A DNA stretch of 5,077 nucleotides from an uncultured Bacillota bacterium (GTDB lineage: Bacteria > Bacillota > Clostridia > Peptostreptococcales > Anaerovoracaceae): the NCBI GenBank assembly GCA_902465215.1, contig CABQMM010000126.1:1-5077 (forward strand), in the 5' to 3' direction. The position numbers and the translations under genes were made by a program. The notes beneath the pieces are model-generated. The model saw only the letters and a program-made list of their open reading frames with translations. It did not search any database and was not told the origin of the DNA. This document shows positions 1 to 5,077 of this stretch, piece by piece; within the stretch, counting starts at the first letter, position 1; the number at the start of each line of letters is the position of its first letter.

Positions 1-116
<116 letters not shown>

Positions 117-118
117 TT

Positions 119-147
119 ATTGTATCATAAGCTTGTTTTATAGGCAA
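119..147 (-). promoter_or_regulatory. candidate sigma-A promoter for coaD
   Basis: On the minus strand, TTGCCT (142-147) and TACAAT (119-124) are separated by exactly 17 nt. The -10 box matches the vegetative consensus at 5 of 6 positions and the -35 box at 4 of 6. The predicted start of transcription is near 112, about 20 nt before the coaD ATG and just upstream of its GGGAGG ribosome binding site. The -35 box begins only a few bases past the rsmD stop codon, so the whole element fits in the 62-nt gap. Confidence 0.6.
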
Positions 148-154
148 GGAAAAA

Positions 155-646
155 TCAACCGTAGATTGTAATTCCGATACTTCCGTAGCTTCTTTCCTTC
201 AGTTTTTGAAGTCCCTCTTCCGAAAGAATTCCCAGCGTTTGGATCAGTTCGAAGCACCTTTCATACAGTCCTTTTTTATACGGCGGATCTAGGAAAATAA
301 CATCGGCCTTTTCGCCTTTCAGCGCCAGATGGTTCAAAAGCTTTTCAAAATCTCCCGGAATCACAACCGACCATTCTTCGGCACGGCACATCGCAATGTT
401 TCGTTTCGTCAGCTCAACGCTCGCGCGGGAATTATCCCCGAAGTAGCATTTTTCGGCGCCTCTCGAAAGCGCTTCAAGCCCCAGATTTCCCGTTCCGCTG
501 AAAAGATCCACGCAGACAGCATCGTACAGATTACCTGCAATCATGCTGAAAAGCGCCTCTTTCACCTTTTCCGTCGTCGGTCTTATATCATTTCCGACAG
601 GCATTTCAAGACGCCTGCCCTTAAAATCTCCTGTAATAATTCGCAT
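155..646 (-). CDS. rsmD: 16S rRNA (guanine966-N2)-methyltransferase RsmD, with apparent internal deletion
   Basis: RsmD methylates the exocyclic amine of G966 in the small-subunit rRNA using S-adenosylmethionine. Visible features in order are the N-terminal MRIITGDFKGR start, the RPTTEKVKEALF segment (residues 22-33), the SAM-binding DLFSGTGNLGLEALSRG stretch (47-63) and the catalytic DPPY motif (120-123). The family-typical ending KERSYG...ITIY (from about residue 150) is also present. The length is 163 residues against about 185 in the family. The shortage lies between LSEEG (141-145) and LQKLKERSYG, where relatives carry a hydrophobic strand plus an E-H-containing turn of about 18 residues (for example in B. 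subtilis YlbH, from memory). The frame is kept on both sides, so this looks like an in-frame deletion rather than a frameshift. Whether the enzyme is still active is unclear. The start is supported by AGAGG (653-657), 6 nt before the ATG. It is upstream of coaD and divergent from the spore-protein gene. Confidence 0.93.
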   Translation of the reverse strand: MRIITGDFKGRRLEMPVGNDIRPTTEKVKEALFSMIAGNLYDAVCVDLFSGTGNLGLEALSRGAEKCYFGDNSRASVELTKRNIAMCRAEEWSVVIPGDFEKLLNHLALKGEKADVIFLDPPYKKGLYERCFELIQTLGILSEEGLQKLKERSYGSIGITIYG

Positions 647-678
647 ACTCTGCCTCTTTCAAAAAATAATATATCAAT

Positions 679-707
679 ATATTAACTCAAATACGCAAGA
701 AAATCAA
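679..707 (-). promoter_or_regulatory. weak candidate promoter for rsmD
   Basis: The minus strand of the divergent intergenic region shows TTGATT (702-707) and TAATAT (679-684) with a 17-nt spacer. Each box matches the vegetative consensus at only 4 of 6 positions. The surrounding DNA is very AT-rich, so alternative pairings exist, for example TTGCGT with TATATT at 19 nt. An rsmD promoter should lie in this 159-nt gap because the neighbouring upstream gene is on the other strand. The exact boxes are uncertain. Confidence 0.35.
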
Positions 708-752
708 TTTTTTTCATTTCCAAGCCTCGCCAAAGTCTCCATTTTTTACATC

Positions 753-781
753 ACATAATTACTCTCGTGCGTGCCAAACTA
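753..781 (+). promoter_or_regulatory. candidate sigma-G (forespore) promoter for the SASP gene
   Basis: ACATA (753-757) and CAAACTA (775-781) are separated by 17 nt. Each differs by one base from the sigma-G type boxes G-H-A-T-R and CATNNTA known for spore-protein genes in Bacillus. Transcription would begin near 788, giving a very short leader with the ribosome binding site almost at the 5' end. The call rests partly on the gene it serves, since alpha/beta SASP genes are classic sigma-G targets. No strong vegetative promoter is obvious at this position. Confidence 0.4.
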
Positions 782-791
782 TGAATGTAAT

Positions 792-800
792 AGGAGGTGA
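792..800 (+). promoter_or_regulatory. strong ribosome binding site deciding the SASP start
   Basis: AGGAGGTGA (792-800) is complementary to the 3' end of 16S rRNA over nine bases and lies 5 nt before the ATG at 806. An in-frame GTG at 797 falls inside this element, so it cannot be the start. The strength of the site suits a gene expressed to very high level during sporulation. Confidence 0.9.
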
Positions 801-805
801 ACAAA

Positions 806-1006
806 ATGTCATTACAAGAAAAAATGAACATCAATGCAAAACCTGCATTAAAGAGCTTGAAGACAGAAGTTGCAAGCGAGCTCGGTTTAACAAACTACGA
901 ACAGGCTGACAAGGGCAACCTTACAGCAAGACAGAACGGTTATGTCGGCGGTTATATGACTAAGAAATTAGTTGAAATGGCTGAAAAGCAGTTAGCCGGA
1001 AAGTAA
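806..1006 (+). CDS. alpha/beta-type small acid-soluble spore protein (SASP)
   Basis: The 66-residue product begins MSLQEKMNINAK. It matches the alpha/beta SASP family, which coats spore DNA in the forespore, holds it in an A-like form, and protects it from UV, heat and chemicals. The N-terminal half carries KTEVASELGL (residues 19-28), matching the conserved T-E-x-A-S-E site cut by the germination protease GPR, expected between E21 and V22. The C-terminal half carries LTARQNGYVGG (39-49) followed by MTKKLVEMAEKQL, the conserved DNA-contacting segment. Length fits the family (about 60-75). It is the only plus-strand gene here, divergent from rsmD and convergent with recG, with its own candidate sigma-G promoter and a strong hairpin terminator 21 nt past the stop. 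It supports a spore-forming host. Which paralogue it is cannot be told from one copy. Confidence 0.96.
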   Translation: MSLQEKMNINAKPALKSLKTEVASELGLTNYEQADKGNLTARQNGYVGGYMTKKLVEMAEKQLAGK

Positions 1007-1027
1007 ATCAAAACTTTGGATAAACGG

Positions 1028-1060
1028 TAAAAGACCTTGGGTTCTGCTCAAGGTCTTTTA
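1028..1060. terminator. bidirectional intrinsic terminator between SASP and recG
   Basis: TAAAAGACCTTG (1028-1039) pairs perfectly with CAAGGTCTTTTA (1049-1060), a 12-bp stem that extends by a G-T wobble and a G-C pair to a 5-nt loop (1042-1046). Because the stem base is A-rich on one side and T-rich on the other, both strands end the hairpin with a TTTT run. It lies 21 nt after the SASP stop and 34 nt after the recG stop in the opposite direction, so one element can end both convergent transcripts. Confidence 0.88.
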
Positions 1061-1094
1061 CTATTCCATGCGTTTCCTGATTCGCCCTATAACT

Positions 1095-3146
1095 TTATAA
1101 TCTGAGCTGGATTCGCTCGCCGAACATTTTTTTGACGCGTTTTTTCAGTTCTTCGTTTTCGGCTGCATCGAGATTCGGATCGCGGTCGATTAAATCCTTC
1201 GCCACATTCTTCACCTTTTCCAAGACCTCCGTATTACGCACCAAATCACTAATATTCAGCTCGGGAAGTCCGTGCTGGCGTGTACCGAAAAGTTCTCCCG
1301 GCCCTCTCAGCTTTAGGTCCTCTTCCGCAATCACGAATCCGTCCGTCGTCCGGCACATAATGTCATTTCGCTTTTGCGCCACTTTACTGTCACTTCCCGA
1401 AATCAAAATACAGTAGGACTGATGCTTACTTCTTCCGACTCTGCCACGAAGCTGATGAAGCTGCGCCAGTCCGAACCGCTCGCTGTTTTCAATTACCATA
1501 ACCGTTGCATTTCCGACGTCGATGCCGACTTCGATTACCACCGTCGAAACTAAAACGTCAATGAGACCGTCTGCGAAGCACTGCATGACTTCATCCTTTT
1601 CCTGCTGTTTCATTGCTCCATGCACCAGACCGATTCGCAAATCCCGATATTTTATGCATAACTCTTCGTAGATTTCCTCCGCCGACCTGCAGTCAATTTT
1701 TTCGGACTCCTCAATCAAAGGTGCTACAACATAAGCCTGCCTGCCGCTTTTTACCTGCTGGCGGACAAAATCGTAAATCTTATCTCTTGCATCTCGGTTT
1801 CTGGAAAAGGTCCGAATCGGCTTTCTGCCCTGCGGCAAAGCGTCGATAATGGAAATGTCCAAATCGCCGTATAAAATAACCGCCAAAGTCCGCGGAATCG
1901 GTGTTGCAGTCATTACCAGAATATCCGGGTTTTTGCCCTTTTGGGAAAGCATCGTGCGCTGGTTGACGCCGAAACGATGCTGCTCATCCGTAATGACAAG
2001 ACCGAGATTTCGGAAGATGACATCCGGCTGAATCACCGCATGCGTACCCATCAGAATGTCAATTCTGCCTGCCTCTAAATCCTCTAAAATCCGCTGCCGC
2101 TCTTTCGGCTTCGTCGCACTGCACAAAAGCTCTGCGCGTATGCCAAACGGCTCAAAATCACGCTTCAAGGTCGCAATATGCTGTTTCGCCAAAAGCTCGG
2201 TCGGCGCCATCATGACCGCCTGAAAACCGCTCTTGACCGCTTTAAACATCGCCATTTCGGCAACCGCCGTCTTGCCGGAACCCACATCGCCCTGTACCAG
2301 ACGATTCATCGGCTTGTCCGACTCCATATCGGCTTCAATCTCACGAAAGACTTTTGTCTGTCCCTCCGTCAGCCTGAAGCGAAAATTATCTTCAAACGGC
2401 TTTACAGAAATCTCTTTTAATGCGGAAATTCCGCTTCCGCGGCTCTGCGCGCCGCGTTTGATATAAAAAAGGCCGCTCTGTAAAACCAAAAGTTCTTCGA
2501 AAATCAAGCGGTATCTCGCCTTGAGGACGCGCCTCTCTTCGCTCGGAAAATGGATATTCTCCAGCGCATATGCCGGACTGCACAGATGATTTTCTTCTAT
2601 GATATAGTCGGGCAGCCACTCCGTAATTTCTTCTGCCAATCCCTCTTGTTTTAAAGCAAACTGCCATGCGCGAATCTGGTTTTGGGAAATGCCCTCCGTA
2701 AGCGGATATACGGGAAGCAGCCCCCTGACATCGCCTTTCTCTCCCGGTTTATGAAACTCCGGATGCGCCATCTGTCTGCGTCCGTTATTCAGATTGATTT
2801 TTCCGAACAAAATCAGTTCCTGTCCCGGATTAAAATATCTCTCCAAATATTTTCCGTTAAAAAAAAGAAGCTCAAGATTGCCCGTATTATCTTCCGCCAG
2901 AACTTTCAGAAGCCGCTTTTTGCTGTACGGGCTTCCCGCCATCTGTTTCGTCACCACAGTAACGCGAAGCAGAACCTCCTGATTCATTTCTGCCTCCATG
3001 ATGCTCTGAATCCGTCTGCGATCCTCATACCTGCGCGGAAAAAAATACAATAAATCTTCGAGCGTTTCAATATTCAGTTTTTTCAATGTCTCTGCCCGTT
3101 TGCTTCCTACACCCTTCAGGCAGGAAATTTTATCTTGCAGCTTCAT
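1095..3146 (-). CDS. recG: ATP-dependent DNA helicase RecG
   Basis: RecG is a superfamily 2 double-stranded DNA translocase that regresses stalled replication forks and remodels Holliday junctions and R-loops. The 683-residue length is normal for the family. The N-terminal wedge region starts MKLQDKISCLKGVGSKRAET and includes LLYFFPRRYEDRR (32-44), followed by an OB-fold wedge. Helicase motifs follow in order: Walker A GDVGSGKT (286-293), APTELLAKQH (314-323), DEQH (387-390), TATPIPRT (413-420), STVVIEVGIDVG (534-545) and QLRGRVGR (565-572). The TRG-type translocation segment LRGPGELFGTRQHGLPE follows at about 613-629. No key motif is broken. The start codon lies inside the upstream Asp23-like gene (17-nt overlap), with GAGGG (3150-3154) only 3 nt before the ATG. 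That is a short spacing and hints at translational coupling. It is the last gene of the operon and ends 34 nt before a hairpin terminator. Confidence 0.98.
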   Translation of the reverse strand: MKLQDKISCLKGVGSKRAETLKKLNIETLEDLLYFFPRRYEDRRRIQSIMEAEMNQEVLLRVTVVTKQMAGSPYSKKRLLKVLAEDNTGNLELLFFNGKYLERYFNPGQELILFGKINLNNGRRQMAHPEFHKPGEKGDVRGLLPVYPLTEGISQNQIRAWQFALKQEGLAEEITEWLPDYIIEENHLCSPAYALENIHFPSEERRVLKARYRLIFEELLVLQSGLFYIKRGAQSRGSGISALKEISVKPFEDNFRFRLTEGQTKVFREIEADMESDKPMNRLVQGDVGSGKTAVAEMAMFKAVKSGFQAVMMAPTELLAKQHIATLKRDFEPFGIRAELLCSATKPKERQRILEDLEAGRIDILMGTHAVIQPDVIFRNLGLVITDEQHRFGVNQRTMLSQKGKNPDILVMTATPIPRTLAVILYGDLDISIIDALPQGRKPIRTFSRNRDARDKIYDFVRQQVKSGRQAYVVAPLIEESEKIDCRSAEEIYEELCIKYRDLRIGLVHGAMKQQEKDEVMQCFADGLIDVLVSTVVIEVGIDVGNATVMVIENSERFGLAQLHQLRGRVGRSKHQSYCILISGSDSKVAQKRNDIMCRTTDGFVIAEEDLKLRGPGELFGTRQHGLPELNISDLVRNTEVLEKVKNVAKDLIDRDPNLDAAENEELKKRVKKMFGERIQLRL

Positions 3147-3540
3147 ATTCCCTCGTCATTTTTATATTTCTTGCCGCGATTTTCTTCGACTTGATTCCGA
3201 CAATTTTCAGAATAATTTTGCCGTTTTTATCCGGAAACAAGCCCCGCATTTCATATTCAATATAGTCCAGAATTTCCTTCGTCGTCTCACTAATGCTGGC
3301 ACCGAAAGACATGATGATGTAAAATTCCAGCATATAGCTTTTTTCGGTTTCTTTTATCTTTATATTGGAAGCGATTTCACCGATTCCCGTATTGATACCC
3401 TGACTGCCGAGAAGCTTTCCCTTTTCGGAAGCATGAAAAGCCCTGCCGCGCCCTTTCGTCAGCCCGGTCTTGACAATCTGTGCGAAAATATAGTCATCCA
3501 GTTTTATATTTCCGATTTCATTCGTTCTTTCCAGCGTCAT
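3130..3540 (-). CDS. divergent Asp23/Gls24 (DUF322)-like protein
   Basis: The 136-residue product resembles the Asp23/Gls24 family, small cytosolic proteins often associated with the membrane or envelope stress in Bacillota. Matching features are GNIKLDDYIFAQIV (residues 10-23, the usual G-x-I-x-I opening strand and helix), a middle segment with IASNIKIKE, and the strand-helix unit MLEFYIIMSFGASISETTKEI (70-90). The final strand is KIILKIVGI (108-116). The central part usually read as EVEGV is not recognisable (TKGRGRAF instead), so the copy is divergent. The C-terminus adds a basic tail (SKKIAARNIKMTREYEAAR). No signal peptide or membrane segment is seen. GGGAGG lies 8 nt before the ATG, inside the lipid-kinase gene, which it overlaps by 23 nt. 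It overlaps recG by 17 nt. In B. subtilis the Asp23-like yloU also precedes recG, but with yloV and other genes between. The fold assignment is inferred by eye. Confidence 0.75.
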   Translation of the reverse strand: MTLERTNEIGNIKLDDYIFAQIVKTGLTKGRGRAFHASEKGKLLGSQGINTGIGEIASNIKIKETEKSYMLEFYIIMSFGASISETTKEILDYIEYEMRGLFPDKNGKIILKIVGIKSKKIAARNIKMTREYEAAR

Positions 3541-4555
3541 CCGTATCGCCTCCCTCTTCTGTCTGCGGCAGAATCGGAACTAAAAAAGTAAATGCCTTTT
3601 CCTGGATTTCCATTTCCACTCTGCCCGCATCCGTGATTTCTCCATCCGCGCAAAGCCGCATATTCCCTTCGTTTGGCGTGATTACAATCTGTTTTGCCTG
3701 TCCGCTATGTAAAATTCTCTCAATCCCCGGAACCGACATATGCGTTCCTTTCGCATAATGCGGAAACAGCTTGAAAAATTCGGTACGATTGACATTGGTT
3801 ATGATATTGTAATCCATCCGCCCGTCATCCAGTCTTGCTTCGGGCGAACTTTTCACACCGCCCCCGCAAAAACATCCGTTGGCAACCGCAGTCAAGAGCA
3901 GCGGACCGTCGTGCTTCACTTCTCCATCAACTTCCACCTTCAGATTCGCGCCTTTTTTCTTTACGAGAATTGCCAGAACTGCCATCAAATAGGCAAGCGA
4001 ACCGGAAAGCAGCGGATAAGTTTTCAGCGTTGCCGTCAAATCGACCACATTGCAGTCAAAACCAATATTAAACATGTTCGCACAGTAACGGGTTCTTTCC
4101 TCACCCGCAAAACTCCCACTGTATTTTATGGCGTCGCACCGCTTCGGCTTGGCAGCAAGCTGCGCTTCAATGTCTATAAAATCAGCCGCCTCCGGAAAAT
4201 TTCTGCAAAAATCATTTCCGGTGCCGATGGGAACCACGCCGATTGCAATATCCGCACCGCCTTCACAATTTTCATTGCCCTTACAGCCTGCACCGCATTC
4301 ACAGCCCGCATGTAAAACGCCATTCAGAACCTCATTGAGCGTGCCGTCGCCCCCGCAGGCATAAATACGCGTCGGCTCTGCCTTTGACTCCTCCGCAATC
4401 TGCCGCGCAAGAATTTCCGCATCGCCAATTCCTGCCGTCGTATAAATCTCGACTGCAGTCCCTGTTTTCTCCGCCACATGCCTAATTTTTTCTGTAAATT
4501 TCTTATTGCCTTTTCCCTGCCCCGCCTTCGGGTTTACGATGAAAACTGTTCTCAT
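3518..4555 (-). CDS. diacylglycerol kinase / YegS-BmrU family lipid kinase
   Basis: The 345-residue product has the DAGK catalytic fold, which phosphorylates diacylglycerol or related lipids with ATP at the membrane surface, either to recycle lipid head-group by-products or to make phosphatidic acid. Visible motifs are the N-terminal FIVNPKAGQGKG (residues 5-16), the nucleotide-binding GGDGTLNEV (68-76) and VVPIGTGNDF (107-116). The second-domain GGGVKSSPEARLDDG (231-245) and the late ADGE (303-306) complete the set. It lacks a signal peptide. Between the GGDGT helix and the next strand it carries an unusual cysteine-rich insert (83-100). The acidic C-terminal tail (TEEGGDTDDAGKNE) coincides with the region overlapping the next gene. 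The ATG has only a modest upstream AAGGGA (4568-4573) at 12 nt. It is first in an operon with the Asp23-like gene and recG, behind a sigma-A-like promoter. The true lipid substrate cannot be read from sequence; DgkB-like and YegS-like roles both fit. Confidence 0.93.
   Translation of the reverse strand: MRTVFIVNPKAGQGKGNKKFTEKIRHVAEKTGTAVEIYTTAGIGDAEILARQIAEESKAEPTRIYACGGDGTLNEVLNGVLHAGCECGAGCKGNENCEGGADIAIGVVPIGTGNDFCRNFPEAADFIDIEAQLAAKPKRCDAIKYSGSFAGEERTRYCANMFNIGFDCNVVDLTATLKTYPLLSGSLAYLMAVLAILVKKKGANLKVEVDGEVKHDGPLLLTAVANGCFCGGGVKSSPEARLDDGRMDYNIITNVNRTEFFKLFPHYAKGTHMSVPGIERILHSGQAKQIVITPNEGNMRLCADGEITDAGRVEMEIQEKAFTFLVPILPQTEEGGDTDDAGKNE
4257..4310 (-). repeat. three degenerate 18-nt (hexapeptide) repeats inside the lipid kinase
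   Basis: Codons 83-100 of the kinase can be split into AGCECG, AGCKGN and ENCEGG, three six-residue units each with cysteine at position three (C85, C91, C97). At DNA level, acagcctgca (4283-4292) and acagcccgca (4301-4310) match at 9 of 10 bases, and the third unit keeps the TGT codon at the same 18-nt phase (4265-4267). The pattern suggests expansion of a surface loop by slippage. Confidence 0.6.
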
Positions 4556-4613
4556 TCTGTCTGTATATCCCTTGCTATAAAATACGATTCTTGTGATTGC
4601 TATTCTATATATT

Positions 4614-4642
4614 ATTATAGCAATAGTTCAACGGGATTACAA
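4614..4642 (-). promoter_or_regulatory. sigma-A-like promoter for the lipid kinase-Asp23-recG operon
   Basis: On the minus strand, TTGTAA (4637-4642) and a perfect TATAAT (4614-4619) are separated by 17 nt. The -35 box matches at 4 of 6 positions. Transcription should begin near 4607, leaving a leader of about 52 nt before the kinase ATG. An 8-bp inverted repeat, ATTGCTAT (4596-4603) with ATAGCAAT (4617-4624), flanks the start site and overlaps the -10 box, so it could be a regulator site. Confidence 0.65.
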
Positions 4643-4648
4643 AACATT

Positions 4649-5077
4649 TTATTTGATAAATTCCAAAAGGCTTAAAACAATTAATGCGATGCAAAGCACA
4701 GCAAGAACAACACCTGCTGCGCCTGATGCCGGTGAAGTATCGCCATTGTCACTGTTTTTTCGTTTTATGCTTCTTTGAGAAGCCCTGCGGAGCAGTGTCA
4801 GTGGATCCTGTGTATGAAGAAAACGCTGATAAAAATCATTTAAATCATTTAAATCACTTTCCTTAGCAAAACCGTTGCAGTCATCTTCATGTGCGATTTT
4901 ATTTCGCACCCATCGCAAATGTTTCAACATTTTATAATCCTGCTTCCAATTGCTGACCTGACGTTCCCCTTCTGAAAAATGTTTTTCCATCTCTTCTATG
5001 TAGGTACTGACCCCTCGGTCGGCAACATACATATCACTGCAAAGTTTGTCCAGTCTTTTGTAATTTTCAAAAAAATT
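4649..5077 (-). CDS. tail-anchored HEPN-like protein of unknown function (5' end outside window)
   Basis: The frame stays open from the right edge, giving at least 142 residues. The first visible codons read NFFENYKRLDKLCSDMYVAD, so the internal ATG at 5032 is probably not the true start. The central part is helical and charged and contains LKHLRWVRNKIAHED (residues 51-65 of the visible part). This has R58-N-x3-H63, the R-x4-H signature of HEPN domains found in many RNases, toxins and abortive-infection proteins. A polar linker (KRKNSDNGDTSPASG) follows, then a single C-terminal hydrophobic helix, GAAGVVLAVLCIALIVLSLLEFIK (about 119-142). With no signal peptide seen, this suggests a tail-anchored protein facing the cytosol. 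The next gene starts 93 nt downstream with its own promoter, and no terminator is seen in between. I do not recognise a named family. The HEPN match rests on one short motif, so activity is unproven. Confidence 0.72.
   Translation of the reverse strand, partial: NFFENYKRLDKLCSDMYVADRGVSTYIEEMEKHFSEGERQVSNWKQDYKMLKHLRWVRNKIAHEDDCNGFAKESDLNDLNDFYQRFLHTQDPLTLLRRASQRSIKRKNSDNGDTSPASGAAGVVLAVLCIALIVLSLLEFIK
4833..4859 (-). repeat. triple 9-bp tandem repeat within the HEPN-like gene
   Basis: The plus strand shows aaatcattt (4833-4841), aaatcattt (4842-4850) and aaatcactt (4851-4859). On the coding strand this yields the in-frame S-D-L-N-D-L-N-D-F stretch just after the HEPN-like motif. Units of three codons could expand or contract by slippage without breaking the frame. 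Confidence 0.7.

Noticed and set aside
155..230. Frameshift as the cause of the short RsmD
   Set aside because: The sequence on both sides of the gap reads as RsmD in the same frame and ends with the family-typical YG...ITIY, so an in-frame deletion explains it better.
329..685. Plus-strand open frame opposite rsmD
   Set aside because: It is antisense to the conserved RsmD frame and shows no family resemblance.
797..805. GTG start three codons upstream of the SASP ATG
   Set aside because: This GTG lies inside the AGGAGGTGA ribosome binding site; the ATG at 806 is correctly spaced behind it.
2392..2667. Minus-strand 91-codon frame inside recG
   Set aside because: It lies in a second frame wholly inside intact recG, without motif support.
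3100..3591. Plus-strand open frame of 163 codons across the Asp23-like gene and its junctions
   Set aside because: It runs antisense across the junctions of three coupled minus-strand genes, with no ribosome binding site seen and no recognisable motif.
3740..4315. Long plus-strand open frame of 191 codons opposite the lipid kinase
   Set aside because: It is antisense to a gene with clear catalytic motifs, has no recognisable domain, and shows composition expected of a shadow frame.
4596..4624. Hairpin as an intrinsic terminator for the HEPN-like gene
   Set aside because: The stem is only 8 bp and AT-rich, has a 13-nt loop, and no T run follows on the minus strand. It overlaps a better-supported promoter.
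5030..5032. ATG at 5032 as the start of the HEPN-like gene
   Set aside because: The frame remains open upstream to the window edge, with plausible protein-like residues (NFFENYKRLDKLC), so the gene most likely begins outside the window.

Overview
The window looks like chromosomal core DNA from a spore-forming, anaerobic-type Bacillota, most likely class Clostridia and possibly Lachnospiraceae-like. Three things suggest this: a clostridial-style alpha/beta small acid-soluble spore protein (SASP), strong AGGAGG-type ribosome binding sites, and a recG / SASP / rsmD / coaD neighbourhood. The family-level assignment is inference from gene content and protein style; no search was run.

Layout: all genes are on the minus strand except the spore protein. 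Reading in the direction of minus-strand transcription, from the right edge leftwards: (1) a partial gene (4649-5077) for a small protein with a HEPN-like R-N-x3-H motif and a C-terminal membrane anchor; (2) a 93-nt gap with a good vegetative promoter; (3) a tightly overlapping three-gene operon of a diacylglycerol-kinase/YegS-family lipid kinase (3518-4555), a divergent Asp23/Gls24-like protein (3130-3540) and recG (1095-3146); (4) a perfect 12-bp hairpin (1028-1060) placed to end both recG and the convergent spore-protein gene; (5) the plus-strand SASP gene (806-1006) with a candidate sigma-G promoter; (6) rsmD (155-646); (7) the first 30 codons of coaD (1-92), with its own promoter behind rsmD.

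How the genes relate: the lipid kinase (lipid recycling or signalling), the Asp23-like protein (envelope-associated family) and RecG (replication-fork and recombination helicase) do not form a pathway. Their 23-nt and 17-nt overlaps do imply co-transcription and translational coupling. RsmD (16S rRNA methylation) and CoaD (coenzyme A synthesis) are a commonly paired housekeeping duo. The SASP is a spore DNA-binding protein expected only in the forespore, which fits its isolation on the opposite strand between a stage-specific promoter and a terminator.

The most unusual items are: an apparent in-frame loss of about 18 residues from the Rossmann core of RsmD; a cysteine-bearing hexapeptide repeat inserted beside the nucleotide-binding site of the lipid kinase; and the tail-anchored HEPN-like protein. 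I see no CRISPR array, tRNA, rRNA, riboswitch, insertion sequence or clear novel multi-gene system.
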